Below, piece after piece: positions 26,691 through 34,932 of a stretch of DNA of 64,000 nt. A model generated the notes under the pieces. The model was not told the origin of the DNA, searched no databases, and was given only the letters and a program-made list of their open reading frames with translations. A program made the translations under genes and the position numbers. Source of the DNA: JAGQLF01 sp964437465 (GTDB lineage: Bacteria > Patescibacteriota > Dojkabacteria > J137); contig CAYTGI010000004.1 in the NCBI GenBank assembly GCA_964437465.1, positions 1 to 64,000 on the forward strand, written 5' to 3'. Numbering within the stretch: position 1 is the stretch's first letter; every line of letters starts with the position of its first letter.

Positions 26691-26831
26691 TATTTTTTTC
26701 AAAGCTTTTAGTCAAATTTCCTACTTTATATAATTTATCAATAAATAAGTGTGATTTGAACAATAAAAATTTTTATCCAAAGCTGAATTTACTTACTGTG
26801 AATAATAATTGTGGGCAATTTTATATTTCTC

Positions 26832-26840
26832 TGATATAAT
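26832..26840 (+). promoter_or_regulatory. Promoter of the PLDc_N-like gene, extended -10
   Basis: TGaTATAAT, 42 nt upstream of ATG 26883; no clear -35. Confidence 0.55.
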
Positions 26841-26882
26841 CTCAGAGTTGAAATATAAGTAGATTAAAGTATCAATTTCGTT

Positions 26883-27539
26883 ATGGTAAGCAGCTTACAG
26901 AACTTTTTAGACAATCTTAGGATCGAAACAATCATTTTCGCAACATTTGCGTATCTAATCATTCTTTGGTTACTTGTGCCAATATGGATTTTTCTTGACT
27001 CGAGGAAAAGATTTGAAAACAAGTATATTCCTTATGTTTTTTTTATTCTAGTTTTTCCATTGAATATCCCAGGCTTTATCTTTTATATAATAATTAGACC
27101 TGACGATCAATCTGATCATGAAGAAAATCTAGATGATCATATTCTTCATGTACCTGTGGTAAAGTTTTTAGACAACCAAGAAGATTTTGTAATGTCTTTT
27201 GATTTGAGAATTAATGGAAAGTTAATAGATCAAGATAAGAGATCAAATTTAAATATGAATTTATCCATAGATCCAGATGAAAAAACTGTTATGGTTATTG
27301 AGGAAAGTCCAAAGAAGGAAAAGTTAAGTGATAATCAAGACAAAAAGAATAAAATAGTGATTGGTAAAAAACATGAAAAAGGTACGAAGAGTAGAGTACA
27401 AAAGCTTAAAGAAAGTTTCTCAGAGACAATGAGGGAGGTTAAAGGATTTTTTATACTTGAAGAAGATCTTGATGACGAGTTATACGAGGAGCCAGAGAAA
27501 GTAGATAAAAAGAATAATAAAAAGAAAAGAAAGAAATAA
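26883..27539 (+). CDS. Membrane protein with PLDc_N-like two-helix domain and charged tail
   Basis: 218 residues. Two membrane helices (about 16-37 and 49-72) with WIFLDSRKRFENKYIP between them and FIFYIIIRPDD after the second resemble the PLDc_N (phospholipase D nuclease N-terminal) module found in small bacterial membrane proteins. The tail is cytosolic, Lys/Glu-rich and probably disordered or coiled. Divergent from the giant surface gene, upstream of the LCP-like gene. Function unknown. Confidence 0.6.
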   Translation: MVSSLQNFLDNLRIETIIFATFAYLIILWLLVPIWIFLDSRKRFENKYIPYVFFILVFPLNIPGFIFYIIIRPDDQSDHEENLDDHILHVPVVKFLDNQEDFVMSFDLRINGKLIDQDKRSNLNMNLSIDPDEKTVMVIEESPKKEKLSDNQDKKNKIVIGKKHEKGTKSRVQKLKESFSETMREVKGFFILEEDLDDELYEEPEKVDKKNNKKKRKK

Positions 27540-27549
27540 TCTTCTGCGA

Positions 27550-27555
27550 TAGAAT
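27550..27555 (+). promoter_or_regulatory. -10 of the LCP-like gene, leaderless spacing
   Basis: TAGAAT ends 6 nt before ATG 27562. Confidence 0.45.
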
Positions 27556-27561
27556 AGTGAT

Positions 27562-28791
27562 ATGAAAATGCCACTATTTATTGAAAAGAGCTTTTTAGGG
27601 CAAACCATCAATAAGTTAAAACGACGAAAAAGAGGCTCTAAAAAAAAGAATAAGAAGCTTAAGAATACAAAGATATTCCCATCATTTAAAGAGATCTCTA
27701 GTCGAGTGCCAATTTTTTTAAGAGTTGGTTTTACCTTGGCATTGTTAGTAGGGATACTCTCGTATCCAATCTATACATATCTTTCTATAACAACTTCCCC
27801 GTTGGAGTCTAGAGACATTGAAGAAAAGCCTAGGATATATAATCCAGATTATTTTCATACAGCAATATACGGATATTCAGAGAATGATGGTTATAAGTAT
27901 ATAGATTACATAGCTATTGTTGCTCACGGGGATCAAACAAAAATAGTACAAGTTTCCCCAATCTTTACGTCTCAAAAATACCAAAATGTTACTCTTAGGT
28001 CATTTCTAAACAAAATTGAGTCAGATGAGGATATGAGTCAATCTCACAAGTTAAATGATGCCTTAAGTACAATGCTTGGAGTAAGAGTAGATAGGTATTT
28101 TCTGTTTAATTCTGAAATCATTACAAATTTTTTAGAAGCTGTTCCTGTAAGTGCAGATTTATCAAAAATGCCGTTTTCATCAGAAGAGATTTATAAGGAG
28201 GAACACATTCAACAACAATCAGAATTTACATTTGAATTATTTCAAGAATCGTTTAGTATGTTAAATAAATTTAGACTATTCTGGAATCTCCCTGAACTTT
28301 CCCAATTAGTAAAAACGGATATGTCACGAACTGAATTTACACGTTTCTTTAATAAATTTAGTACGGGTAGTAGTATACAGGTAAGTAATATCGGTATTGA
28401 ATTTGGAAATATTTACGATTCACCTGATGCGACTCTTAGCATAGAGCCTAACTACATTATCATTGACGAAAAATTGCTTGGAACATTAAGTAACATTGAT
28501 CTGATAGCGGAACAGGCTGAATTAGAGATTTATAACGCAACAAATATTCGTGGTTATGCTTCTTCAATTTCTAGAGAACTCCAGAACCAAGGAATTAATG
28601 TAGTAAAATTAGGGAATTATTTTGAAACCGAAAAACAAACTCAGTTACATTTAAGAGATGAGAATGATTTTAATAAGTATAGAAATACTATTATTGCAAT
28701 ACAGCAGAGTTTAAGAGGTAATTTAAAGATTGAAGTTGGAGAATATAAATATAATCAAACAGGGGATTTAATTTTAGTGTTAGCAGAATAA
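27562..28791 (+). CDS. LytR-CpsA-Psr-like membrane protein with LytR_C domain
   Basis: 409 residues: a basic cytosolic N-terminus, one membrane helix (about 52-75), an extracytoplasmic region and a C-terminal LytR_C-type domain (about 325-408; LEIYNATNIRGYASSISREL). The middle (HKLNDALSTMLGVRVDRYF) follows the LCP fold, but the usual Arg/Asp-rich pyrophosphate site is not evident. LCP enzymes attach glycopolymers to peptidoglycan; this one may be a degenerate or binding-only form. It lies 2 bp before yebC. Confidence 0.65.
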   Translation: MKMPLFIEKSFLGQTINKLKRRKRGSKKKNKKLKNTKIFPSFKEISSRVPIFLRVGFTLALLVGILSYPIYTYLSITTSPLESRDIEEKPRIYNPDYFHTAIYGYSENDGYKYIDYIAIVAHGDQTKIVQVSPIFTSQKYQNVTLRSFLNKIESDEDMSQSHKLNDALSTMLGVRVDRYFLFNSEIITNFLEAVPVSADLSKMPFSSEEIYKEEHIQQQSEFTFELFQESFSMLNKFRLFWNLPELSQLVKTDMSRTEFTRFFNKFSTGSSIQVSNIGIEFGNIYDSPDATLSIEPNYIIIDEKLLGTLSNIDLIAEQAELEIYNATNIRGYASSISRELQNQGINVVKLGNYFETEKQTQLHLRDENDFNKYRNTIIAIQQSLRGNLKIEVGEYKYNQTGDLILVLAE

Positions 28792-28793
28792 AT

Positions 28794-29534
28794 ATGGCAG
28801 GACATTCAAAATGGAGCAATATTAAAAGAACTAAAGAGGCTCAAGACAAAAAGAGAGCTTCTATCTTTACTAAGATATCTAAAGATATAACAACAGCAGT
28901 TAAGTTAGGAGAAACTGGAGATCCTGAATTTAATCCAATGCTCAAAGTATCAATTGATAAAGCAAAAGCTGCAAACATGCCTAACGATAAAATAGAGAAG
29001 GCAATTAATAGGGGCTTAGGAATTACTGACTCAGATGAAGTAATTACTGAGAATACCTATGAGTTTTATGGTCCCGAAGGAACTGCGTTTATAGTTGATG
29101 TCGAAACGGATAATCCAAATAGAGTAATAACTGAACTTAAAGTATTAGCAAATAAGATAGGCTTGAAGATGGCATCAGAAGGTTCAATTTCGTGGCAGTT
29201 TGAAGAATTAGGGCTGATAGTTTTAACTCTCTCTGATGATTCTAAGAATCTTGAAGACCTAGTTCTTGAACTATTTGAGATTGAAGGAATTATCGATACA
29301 GAGAGGGATGAAGAAAGTAAGAGTGTAGTCATTACAACAGAAAAAAATAACTTAAAAAAAGTTTTTGATGATATAAAAGCAAAGATTGAAGGTATAAATA
29401 TTGAAAAGGCTGAGTTGATTAAATCTACAGATGCGGTGATTGAAGTAGATGACAAGACTCTTGAAAAAGCACAGAACATATATGAATCATTTGAAGAGTT
29501 AGATGATGTTTCTAATATTTGGACCAATTTCTAA
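28794..29534 (+). CDS. yebC: YebC/PmpR-family protein
   Basis: 246 residues starting MAGHSKWSNIKRTKEAQDKK, the hallmark of the family, with MPNDKIEKAINRG and YEFYGPEGTAFIVDV further on. Members act in translation (relief of ribosome pausing; TACO1 in mitochondria) and some as transcription regulators. Directly upstream of ruvC, as in many bacteria; TAATG overlap with ruvC. Confidence 0.95.
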   Translation: MAGHSKWSNIKRTKEAQDKKRASIFTKISKDITTAVKLGETGDPEFNPMLKVSIDKAKAANMPNDKIEKAINRGLGITDSDEVITENTYEFYGPEGTAFIVDVETDNPNRVITELKVLANKIGLKMASEGSISWQFEELGLIVLTLSDDSKNLEDLVLELFEIEGIIDTERDEESKSVVITTEKNNLKKVFDDIKAKIEGINIEKAELIKSTDAVIEVDDKTLEKAQNIYESFEELDDVSNIWTNF

Positions 29535-30022
29535 TGGAAAATAATAAAAGAGTACTTGGTATTGATGTTGGGATTGCAATTACAGGCTGGTCTATTGTTG
29601 AGAAGGATAAAATGATCTCTAATAAGAACGAACTTATTGATTATGGTGCAATTCTTACTGAACCTAAACAAGGAATAAGTAAAAGGCTAGAAATTTTGTA
29701 CGAATCCCTTTGTGAGGTTATAGATAACTATCAGCCAAACATAATGGCTGTTGAAAGTATTTTCTATTTTAAAAATCAGAAGACCGTTATAAACGTCAGT
29801 CAAGCAAGGGGTGTGATTCTGCTTGCAGGGCAACACAAACAGTTACCTTCATTTGACTATACTCCCCTTCAAGTAAAAACAGCAGTAACAGGTTATGGGC
29901 GAGCTGATAAAAAACAGATTCAAAAAATGGTTAAGTTAATATATGGATTGGAAGAAGTACCTAAACCTGACGATGTTGCAGACGCAATTGCTGTAGCTAC
30001 CTGTCATCTTAATACTTACTAA
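29534..30022 (+). CDS. ruvC: Holliday junction resolvase RuvC
   Basis: 162 residues from ATG 29534, which overlaps the yebC stop (TAATG); an in-frame TTG at 29519 is less likely. The catalytic acids lie in VLGIDVGIAITGW, AVESIFYFKN and DDVADAIAVATCH. RuvC cuts four-way junctions moved by RuvAB, encoded next. Confidence 0.94.
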   Translation: MENNKRVLGIDVGIAITGWSIVEKDKMISNKNELIDYGAILTEPKQGISKRLEILYESLCEVIDNYQPNIMAVESIFYFKNQKTVINVSQARGVILLAGQHKQLPSFDYTPLQVKTAVTGYGRADKKQIQKMVKLIYGLEEVPKPDDVADAIAVATCHLNTY

Positions 30023-30024
30023 AA

Positions 30025-30066
30025 AAGTACCTATGTACTAAAGTACTTAGGTACAATAGGTACTTT
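30025..30066 (+). repeat. Phased GTAC array between ruvC and ruvA
   Basis: GTAC occurs at 30027, 30035, 30043, 30051 and 30060, i.e. every 8-9 bp. GTACCTA and TAGGTAC arms can fold in more than one way (30027-30033 with 30048-30054, or AAAGTACCTAT with ATAGGTACTTT). It may be a terminator-like hairpin or a tandem operator. Confidence 0.7.
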
Positions 30067-30070
30067 AATG

Positions 30071-30076
30071 TATAAT
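30071..30076 (+). promoter_or_regulatory. ruvA -10 element, leaderless spacing
   Basis: TATAAT, 6 nt before ATG 30083, immediately behind the GTAC array. Confidence 0.55.
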
Positions 30077-30082
30077 CTATAA

Positions 30083-30664
30083 ATGATTGGATATTTAGAA
30101 GGAAGATTAAAAACCATTTTGGATGATGGAAGCATCATAGTTGATGTGAATGGAGTAGGTTACAATGTTCATACAGTAAACTTTGGGTCGTTGAATGAAG
30201 ATGAAGAAGTTGCTTTATTTATTCATACAAGTGTAAGGGAGGATGATATTTCCCTCTGGGGCTTTAATTCAAAAGAAGAACTTTCTATCTTTAAACTTTT
30301 ACTCTCAGTATCTGGTGTTGGTGCAAAAACTGCATTAAATATGATTACACTTCTTGGCGCTGAAACGATAGTCAACTCAATTTATAACGAAGATGCAAAA
30401 ACTCTAAAGGTTAAAGGTGTTGGAGTAAAAACTGCTGAGAAGATAATTTTAGATTTAAAAGATAAGGTAGATCCAAGTGCTGTTACTAAAACCGATAGCG
30501 AAGTAAAAATAAATAACGAAAGAGCAGGTAATGCAATTGAAGCACTAGAGTCACTTGGATACAAAGAGAAAGATATAAAAAATGCTATGTCTAAATTAGA
30601 TAAGATAGCTATAAAATCAATGAATGATCAGGAACTTATTAAAAGCCTATTGGCTAAACTATAA
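30083..30664 (+). CDS. ruvA: Holliday junction branch migration protein RuvA
   Basis: 193 residues: OB-fold (MIGYLEGRLKTILDDGSIIV), tandem helix-hairpin-helix motifs (SGVGAKTALNMI, VKGVGVKTAEKII) and a C-terminal domain that contacts RuvB. The RuvA tetramer holds the junction. The stop codon overlaps the ruvB ATG. Confidence 0.95.
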   Translation: MIGYLEGRLKTILDDGSIIVDVNGVGYNVHTVNFGSLNEDEEVALFIHTSVREDDISLWGFNSKEELSIFKLLLSVSGVGAKTALNMITLLGAETIVNSIYNEDAKTLKVKGVGVKTAEKIILDLKDKVDPSAVTKTDSEVKINNERAGNAIEALESLGYKEKDIKNAMSKLDKIAIKSMNDQELIKSLLAKL

Positions 30665-31662
30665 TGGAGGACGAATTTACTGATGCTAATGTAAAAAATG
30701 ATTCTGAAGAAACTTTTGAAGGTGCGTTACGACCAAAAACATTTGAAGAGATCATAGGAAGAGGAACAGAGAAGAGGAGTATAAGAATAATGATTGATTC
30801 AGCAAAGAAAAGGGATGCTTCAATGGACCATATTCTTTTTCATGGACCTCCAGGTCTTGGGAAAACCACTTTTGCTTATGTTATTGCTAAAGAACTAGGG
30901 TATAACCTTCATGTAACCAGTGGATCAGTTATCGATAAGGCAGGTGATCTAGCAGCAATATTAACTTCTCTAGAACCTTACTCGGTTTTGTTTATCGATG
31001 AAATACATAGACTAAAAAGGACTATAGAAGAAATTCTTTACCCAGCAATGGAAGATAATGTTTTGGATATTGTTATAGGTAAAGGTCCAAATGCTAGGAC
31101 ATTAAGGATAGATCTACCTAAGTTTACGATTATTGGAGCTACAACAAAGCTTTCAATGATTAGTGCTCCTTTACGAGATAGGTTTGGTATGAATTTTAGG
31201 CTTGATTTCTATAATGATGATGAGCTAATGCAATTAGTAAACCAAAAAGCTGGAATGATGAATGTTAGTATCCATGACGAGGCCTCAATGGAAATCGCGA
31301 AGAGGTCGAGAATGACAGCAAGAATAGCAATTAGAATTTTAAAAAGAGTTAGAGATCTTGCAACTGTTAATGATAAAACGCATATTGATTTAGAAACAAC
31401 AAAGGAAGCTTTAGAACTTTTAGATATTGATGAGCATGGATTAAACAGGTCAGATAGGGCTATAATGAGAGCACTGATTTCTAATTTTAGTGGACGACCA
31501 GTTGGTCTCGGAACGCTAGCTGCATCTGTGTCTGAAGAGCCTGAAACAGTAGAAACCGTATATGAGCCATTTCTACTGAAAAAAGGGTTTATTGAAAGAA
31601 CTCATCGAGGTAGAATGGCCACTGAGAGAGCATTTGAAATTTATAACAATATCATATTGTAA
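30664..31662 (+). CDS. ruvB: Holliday junction branch migration ATPase RuvB
   Basis: 332 residues, AAA+ motor with Walker A GPPGLGKTTFAYV, Walker B VLFIDEIHRL, sensor (TIIGATTKL), the arginine-bearing RDRFGMNFRLDFY and a winged-helix C-terminus (RTHRGRMATERAFEIY). It overlaps ruvA by one base and the following gene by one base, so all are cotranslated. Confidence 0.96.
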   Translation: MEDEFTDANVKNDSEETFEGALRPKTFEEIIGRGTEKRSIRIMIDSAKKRDASMDHILFHGPPGLGKTTFAYVIAKELGYNLHVTSGSVIDKAGDLAAILTSLEPYSVLFIDEIHRLKRTIEEILYPAMEDNVLDIVIGKGPNARTLRIDLPKFTIIGATTKLSMISAPLRDRFGMNFRLDFYNDDELMQLVNQKAGMMNVSIHDEASMEIAKRSRMTARIAIRILKRVRDLATVNDKTHIDLETTKEALELLDIDEHGLNRSDRAIMRALISNFSGRPVGLGTLAASVSEEPETVETVYEPFLLKKGFIERTHRGRMATERAFEIYNNIIL

Positions 31663-32813
31663 TGAAACAAAGAATAGCTGAGATAAGTGTAAGAAATAGG
31701 ATAATAATAATATCTTCAATAATTAGTGGTATTTTCTTTCTATTTACAACTCCTATTTTAAGTTGGTTATTTGCCTTAGTTACCCGTCCTCCAGAGTTGC
31801 AGAACATAAGAGTAATAGCATCTTCAACTACATTAACAGTAACTTGGGATCCAGTAACAGAGATTGATGTAAAAAGTATTGCTATTGAATTCAATGATCA
31901 AAGTTACGAGCTTGAAAGTGATGAAATAAGATTTAATAGAGCAGTGAATGGTGAGATTCCTGAAAATATAACATTTAAAGTAAGGGATAACTTTGGAGCA
32001 ACAAATTTTACAGAAGTTGATCTTTCAGAGTTTGGTGAAGTTGATCTTGTAGATGAGATTTTCAATGACTCTAACAATGATTCAAGAGCTAACTCAATAG
32101 TTTTTAACAGGAGCTTATTTTTAGGGGTAATTATTATTGTCGGAACATTTTTTGTTCTAGGATTTAGCTTATCAAGTAGAAAGACAGCTGTTCTTGGGTT
32201 ATATCCAGCTTTTGTAATTGTGCCTTATCTTTTCTTGACCTACTCCTTTTTAATAGCTGAAACATTTGAGATAAATAAATTAATACTTTCAACAATTTTT
32301 TCACTAGTACTTTATGCTATATCGTATTTTGTAATTTTAACAACTAATATACTTAATACCTCGTTATCAATAAAAATACCTTTAGAACAGGCTGCTAGAG
32401 CTTCACAATTTATATTTTCATTGATATCTTCATACATTATTTTAATTTTATTCTTTGGAGTAACATTCAATTTTTTTGAGAAAATACTGCTTATAATTCC
32501 ACCTATTTTCTATCTAACATTTTCAGCTATATTAATGCTTGAAAATATGAAGTTTAATCAAGCAATTATAAGATCGTTAAGCATTACCCTGACACTGATA
32601 TACGGAATTTTTGTATTATCCATATGGCCAATAAATTATGTATATGCAATTTTGGCTATTGCGGTTTGTTTCTATATTCTTCTTAGTGTTGCCTTAGAAA
32701 TAAGACCAAAGCTTAATAATTATGTCTGGGTAGAGTACGGGGTACTTATCTCACTTATAACATTTCTATTGATTCTTAACAGTAGTTGGGGAATAAATGG
32801 AACTATCATTTAA
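31662..32813 (+). CDS. Polytopic membrane protein with an extracytoplasmic beta domain
   Basis: 383 residues. An N-terminal helix (about 14-40), a soluble segment (about 45-130) with a fibronectin-like strand pattern (IASSTTLTVTWDPVTEIDV), then about eight membrane helices (150-380). No catalytic motif or known family recognised. It is translationally coupled to ruvB but unlikely to act in recombination. Confidence 0.65.
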   Translation: MKQRIAEISVRNRIIIISSIISGIFFLFTTPILSWLFALVTRPPELQNIRVIASSTTLTVTWDPVTEIDVKSIAIEFNDQSYELESDEIRFNRAVNGEIPENITFKVRDNFGATNFTEVDLSEFGEVDLVDEIFNDSNNDSRANSIVFNRSLFLGVIIIVGTFFVLGFSLSSRKTAVLGLYPAFVIVPYLFLTYSFLIAETFEINKLILSTIFSLVLYAISYFVILTTNILNTSLSIKIPLEQAARASQFIFSLISSYIILILFFGVTFNFFEKILLIIPPIFYLTFSAILMLENMKFNQAIIRSLSITLTLIYGIFVLSIWPINYVYAILAIAVCFYILLSVALEIRPKLNNYVWVEYGVLISLITFLLILNSSWGINGTII

Positions 32814-32846
32814 AATCATAAATTCTAATATCTAAATTCTAAAAAG
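32814..32846. repeat. Intergenic ATTCTAAA-type repeat, copy 4
   Basis: Starts directly after the stop of the gene before it; about 25 of 31 positions match copy 3. Confidence 0.5.
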
Positions 32847-32853
32847 TATAGTT

Positions 32854-33207
32854 TCAGGTTAATGTTATTCTCCATGTTTTTGCTTGTCGTTCAATTCCAT
32901 ATTTATCATTAATAAATCCACAAGACTCATCACAAACCTTATCGTAAAACCCCCAGCTATCTTTATATCTAGGTCCACTATGAATCAGTAATGCTATTTT
33001 ATTCTCTTCTTTACCAGCATCGTAATAGCTTCTAAAAGTTTTGTTCCAACTCCTTGACCTCTAAACGCTTCTGGAGAGACAAATGCGTTAAGTAATTCAA
33101 TATATTTAGGTGGATCTCTAACTGGAATCGAATTCGTCAATGTCATGCACATCTAAATTTAGAGAAGTAAATGATAATTCAGGTTGTTGCCTTTCTTGAT
33201 TATCCAT
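32854..33207 (-). pseudogene. GNAT acetyltransferase pseudogene
   Basis: Read on the minus strand from ATG 33207. The first frame gives MDNQERQQPELSFTS and on; a second frame gives SPEAFRGQGVGTKLLEA, the acetyl-CoA-binding signature of GNAT enzymes; a third gives KEENKIALLIHSGPRYKD and GFYDKVCDESCGFINDKYG to a TGA at 32854. Two frameshifts therefore break a single gene. Acceptor substrate unknown. Confidence 0.75.
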
Positions 33208-33543
33208 GACTGGTTTTTTCAAAGAGTAGGGGAGATAAGCATTTTAAGTAAACAAAATAATGGAACAATTCAATGTTACGATTGTTACGTTTCACGGGGC
33301 AGAGTGGATAACTCTAAAGGTTGAATATAGGACATGGTTGAAGCTGATTTGCATTACTTGTAAAGAAAAATGATCAATAAGGTTAGTAAATAGTAATAGA
33401 AATAATATTTTATGAGGTTAATAGTTGTTTCTGATAAACTCCTATGCTCTCGGTAATATCCATCAAAATCTGAAGTTATAGTTACTGAGTATAATTACCC
33501 TTATATTGAGTAAAACACAAAATCGCGAGTGAAGAGAACTTGC

Positions 33544-33581
33544 TATCTAAATTTCTAAATACTAAAAAAACAAATTCTAAA
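33544..33581. repeat. Intergenic ATTCTAAA-type repeat, copy 5
   Basis: TATCTAAATTTCTAAATACT followed by AAATTCTAAAG; a looser member of the family. Confidence 0.35.
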
Positions 33582-33890
33582 GCTTTTTTATTTATTTTAA
33601 ATTTAAAACTCTCTCTATAGTAATTTTTATATTTTGTTCTATTTTAATCTCTAACGGTTTTAGATCATAAGTTTCAAAAAAATAAAATACTCTTTTCGTT
33701 TTATAAAAAATTTTTTGTATGTTTTTGAGGCTTTATAGGTATAATTGTAAATTACTAGGATGTTTTAATGAGGAAATATACTATTAAATTTATATAAACG
33801 CTATAATAGGCGCTGAGGACCTCGTATCTGTATATGCTTACCCATAGGTACTATTCAGTCTTAGTCAATTCAAGTTGACTTGTTTACAGC

Positions 33891-33909
33891 TTATTTTGTG
33901 CCAAAATAA
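33891..33909 (+). promoter_or_regulatory. Perfect 19-bp inverted repeat upstream of the HTH-NUDIX gene
   Basis: TTATTTTG-tgc-CAAAATAA, 50 bp before the ATG. It is a candidate operator for the winged-helix protein encoded just downstream. Confidence 0.45.
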
Positions 33910-33959
33910 CTTTATTAAGGTAGTTATCTTTTAAACATTAAATCTTAAAATAAACAATC

Positions 33960-34676
33960 ATGGAAAATCATTTTATTCAGATGGATATAATGAAGAAATT
34001 ACTATTTTCTCAAAATACAAAATTTACAGAATTAAAACCAAATGAAAATATTGAAAATAATCAATTAACATTTCATTTGAATCAATTAATTAAAGACAAA
34101 CTTGTAGAAAAAAATTCTGATAAAACATACTCATTAACTTTAAAGGGAAAAGAATATGCAAACCGGATGGATACAGATAAAAAGAAAGCTCAGAAACAAG
34201 GTAAGATTGGTGCAATCACATGTTGTATTAGAGAAAATAAAGATGGTGAGTTTGAATTCTTAATGTATACAAGGAAAAAACATCCTTTTTATAATCACCA
34301 AGGTTTTGCCTCGGGAAAAGTTCCTTACGGTGAATCAGTTGTTGAATCAGCAATTCGAGAACTAAAGGAGGAAACAAATTTAGAGTGTGAAACTGGTCAA
34401 GTATTTATGATTGAACATCATAGAGTCTATAATTCAAGTTCAGAGGAGCTTTTAGAAGATAAATATTTTTATTTTGTAAGATTTGAAAATCCGAATGGAG
34501 AGCTAAAAGCTAATGAGGAAGGTGAATTTGAGTGGATAACTGAATCTAATTTAGAAGAATTTCTTAAAAAACCTTTTGAATCAATTGATCGTATTTTATA
34601 TATTGCAAAACGGCTTAAAGATTTTAAAAAAGAACTTACTTTTGAAGAAATAATACATAAAACTGACTCATTTTAA
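33960..34676 (+). CDS. Winged-helix/NUDIX fusion protein
   Basis: 238 residues. Residues about 1-75 look like a winged helix (LTFHLNQLIKDKLVEK, TYSLTLKGKEYANRM). Residues 80-210 are a NUDIX domain with the box GKVPYGESVVESAIRELKEE followed by TNL. The domain order is opposite to NrtR, which has NUDIX first. It may be a ligand-sensing regulator or a hydrolase with a repurposed helix domain. It has its own strong terminator and a candidate operator. Confidence 0.82.
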   Translation: MENHFIQMDIMKKLLFSQNTKFTELKPNENIENNQLTFHLNQLIKDKLVEKNSDKTYSLTLKGKEYANRMDTDKKKAQKQGKIGAITCCIRENKDGEFEFLMYTRKKHPFYNHQGFASGKVPYGESVVESAIRELKEETNLECETGQVFMIEHHRVYNSSSEELLEDKYFYFVRFENPNGELKANEEGEFEWITESNLEEFLKKPFESIDRILYIAKRLKDFKKELTFEEIIHKTDSF

Positions 34677-34701
34677 TAGTCTGGCTACTCTCTTTTCTTA
34701 A

Positions 34702-34747
34702 GTAGAGAAGAGCGATTCAGCTCTTCTCTACTTTTCCTTTTTTTATT
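34702..34747 (+). terminator. Strong terminator after the HTH-NUDIX gene
   Basis: A perfect 12-bp stem GTAGAGAAGAGC / GCTCTTCTCTAC with loop GATTCA, then TTTTCCTTTTTTTATT. The right arm lies inside the end of the convergent 71-residue gene. Confidence 0.92.
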
Positions 34748-34932
34748 CTACCCTTTGCTAAGTAAATTAAGTTATCAATTCGATATTGTCTTCCACAAGT
34801 GGTTTTTGTTGAACATTCTTCTCCGTTCAGGTTAAAATGCTTAATAATCATATTGCGAATTTCATTGTGTGGTAAACAAAAAAGACTATCTATTTTTTCT
34901 AGATAGTCTTTAGTTTCTTTAAAAGTTGGCAT
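34717..34932 (-). CDS. Hypothetical 71-residue protein downstream of gyrA
   Basis: A small basic protein with three cysteines (FCLPHNE, EECSTKTTCGRQYR) and a Lys-rich end. Its ATG directly abuts the gyrA stop codon, so it is probably translated from the gyrase mRNA. No family recognised. Confidence 0.5.
   Translation of the reverse strand: MPTFKETKDYLEKIDSLFCLPHNEIRNMIIKHFNLNGEECSTKTTCGRQYRIDNLIYLAKGRIKKGKVEKS

Larger units (their letters stand above)
33208..33959. other. 750-bp stretch without a convincing gene
   Basis: It holds a 37-codon ORF at 33260-33373 (plus) with no recognised family, a repeat copy at 33544-33581, a TATAAT at 33802-33807 followed by a G/C-richer patch (33810-33830), a small hairpin AGTCAA/TTGACT (about 33864-33882) and the perfect inverted repeat at 33891-33909. 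The rest is very A/T-rich. No tRNA, riboswitch or known structured RNA was recognised. Confidence 0.6.

Noticed and set aside
18858..26733. Plus-strand and other-frame ORFs inside the giant gene
   Set aside because: They are short, lie wholly within a well-supported minus-strand gene and show no protein pattern of their own.
33260..33373. 37-codon ORF as a gene
   Set aside because: No ribosome-binding site, promoter or recognisable family; kept only as a note in the gene-poor stretch.
33802..33890. Riboswitch upstream of the HTH-NUDIX gene
   Set aside because: A promoter-like box and hairpins exist but no known aptamer core was recognised.
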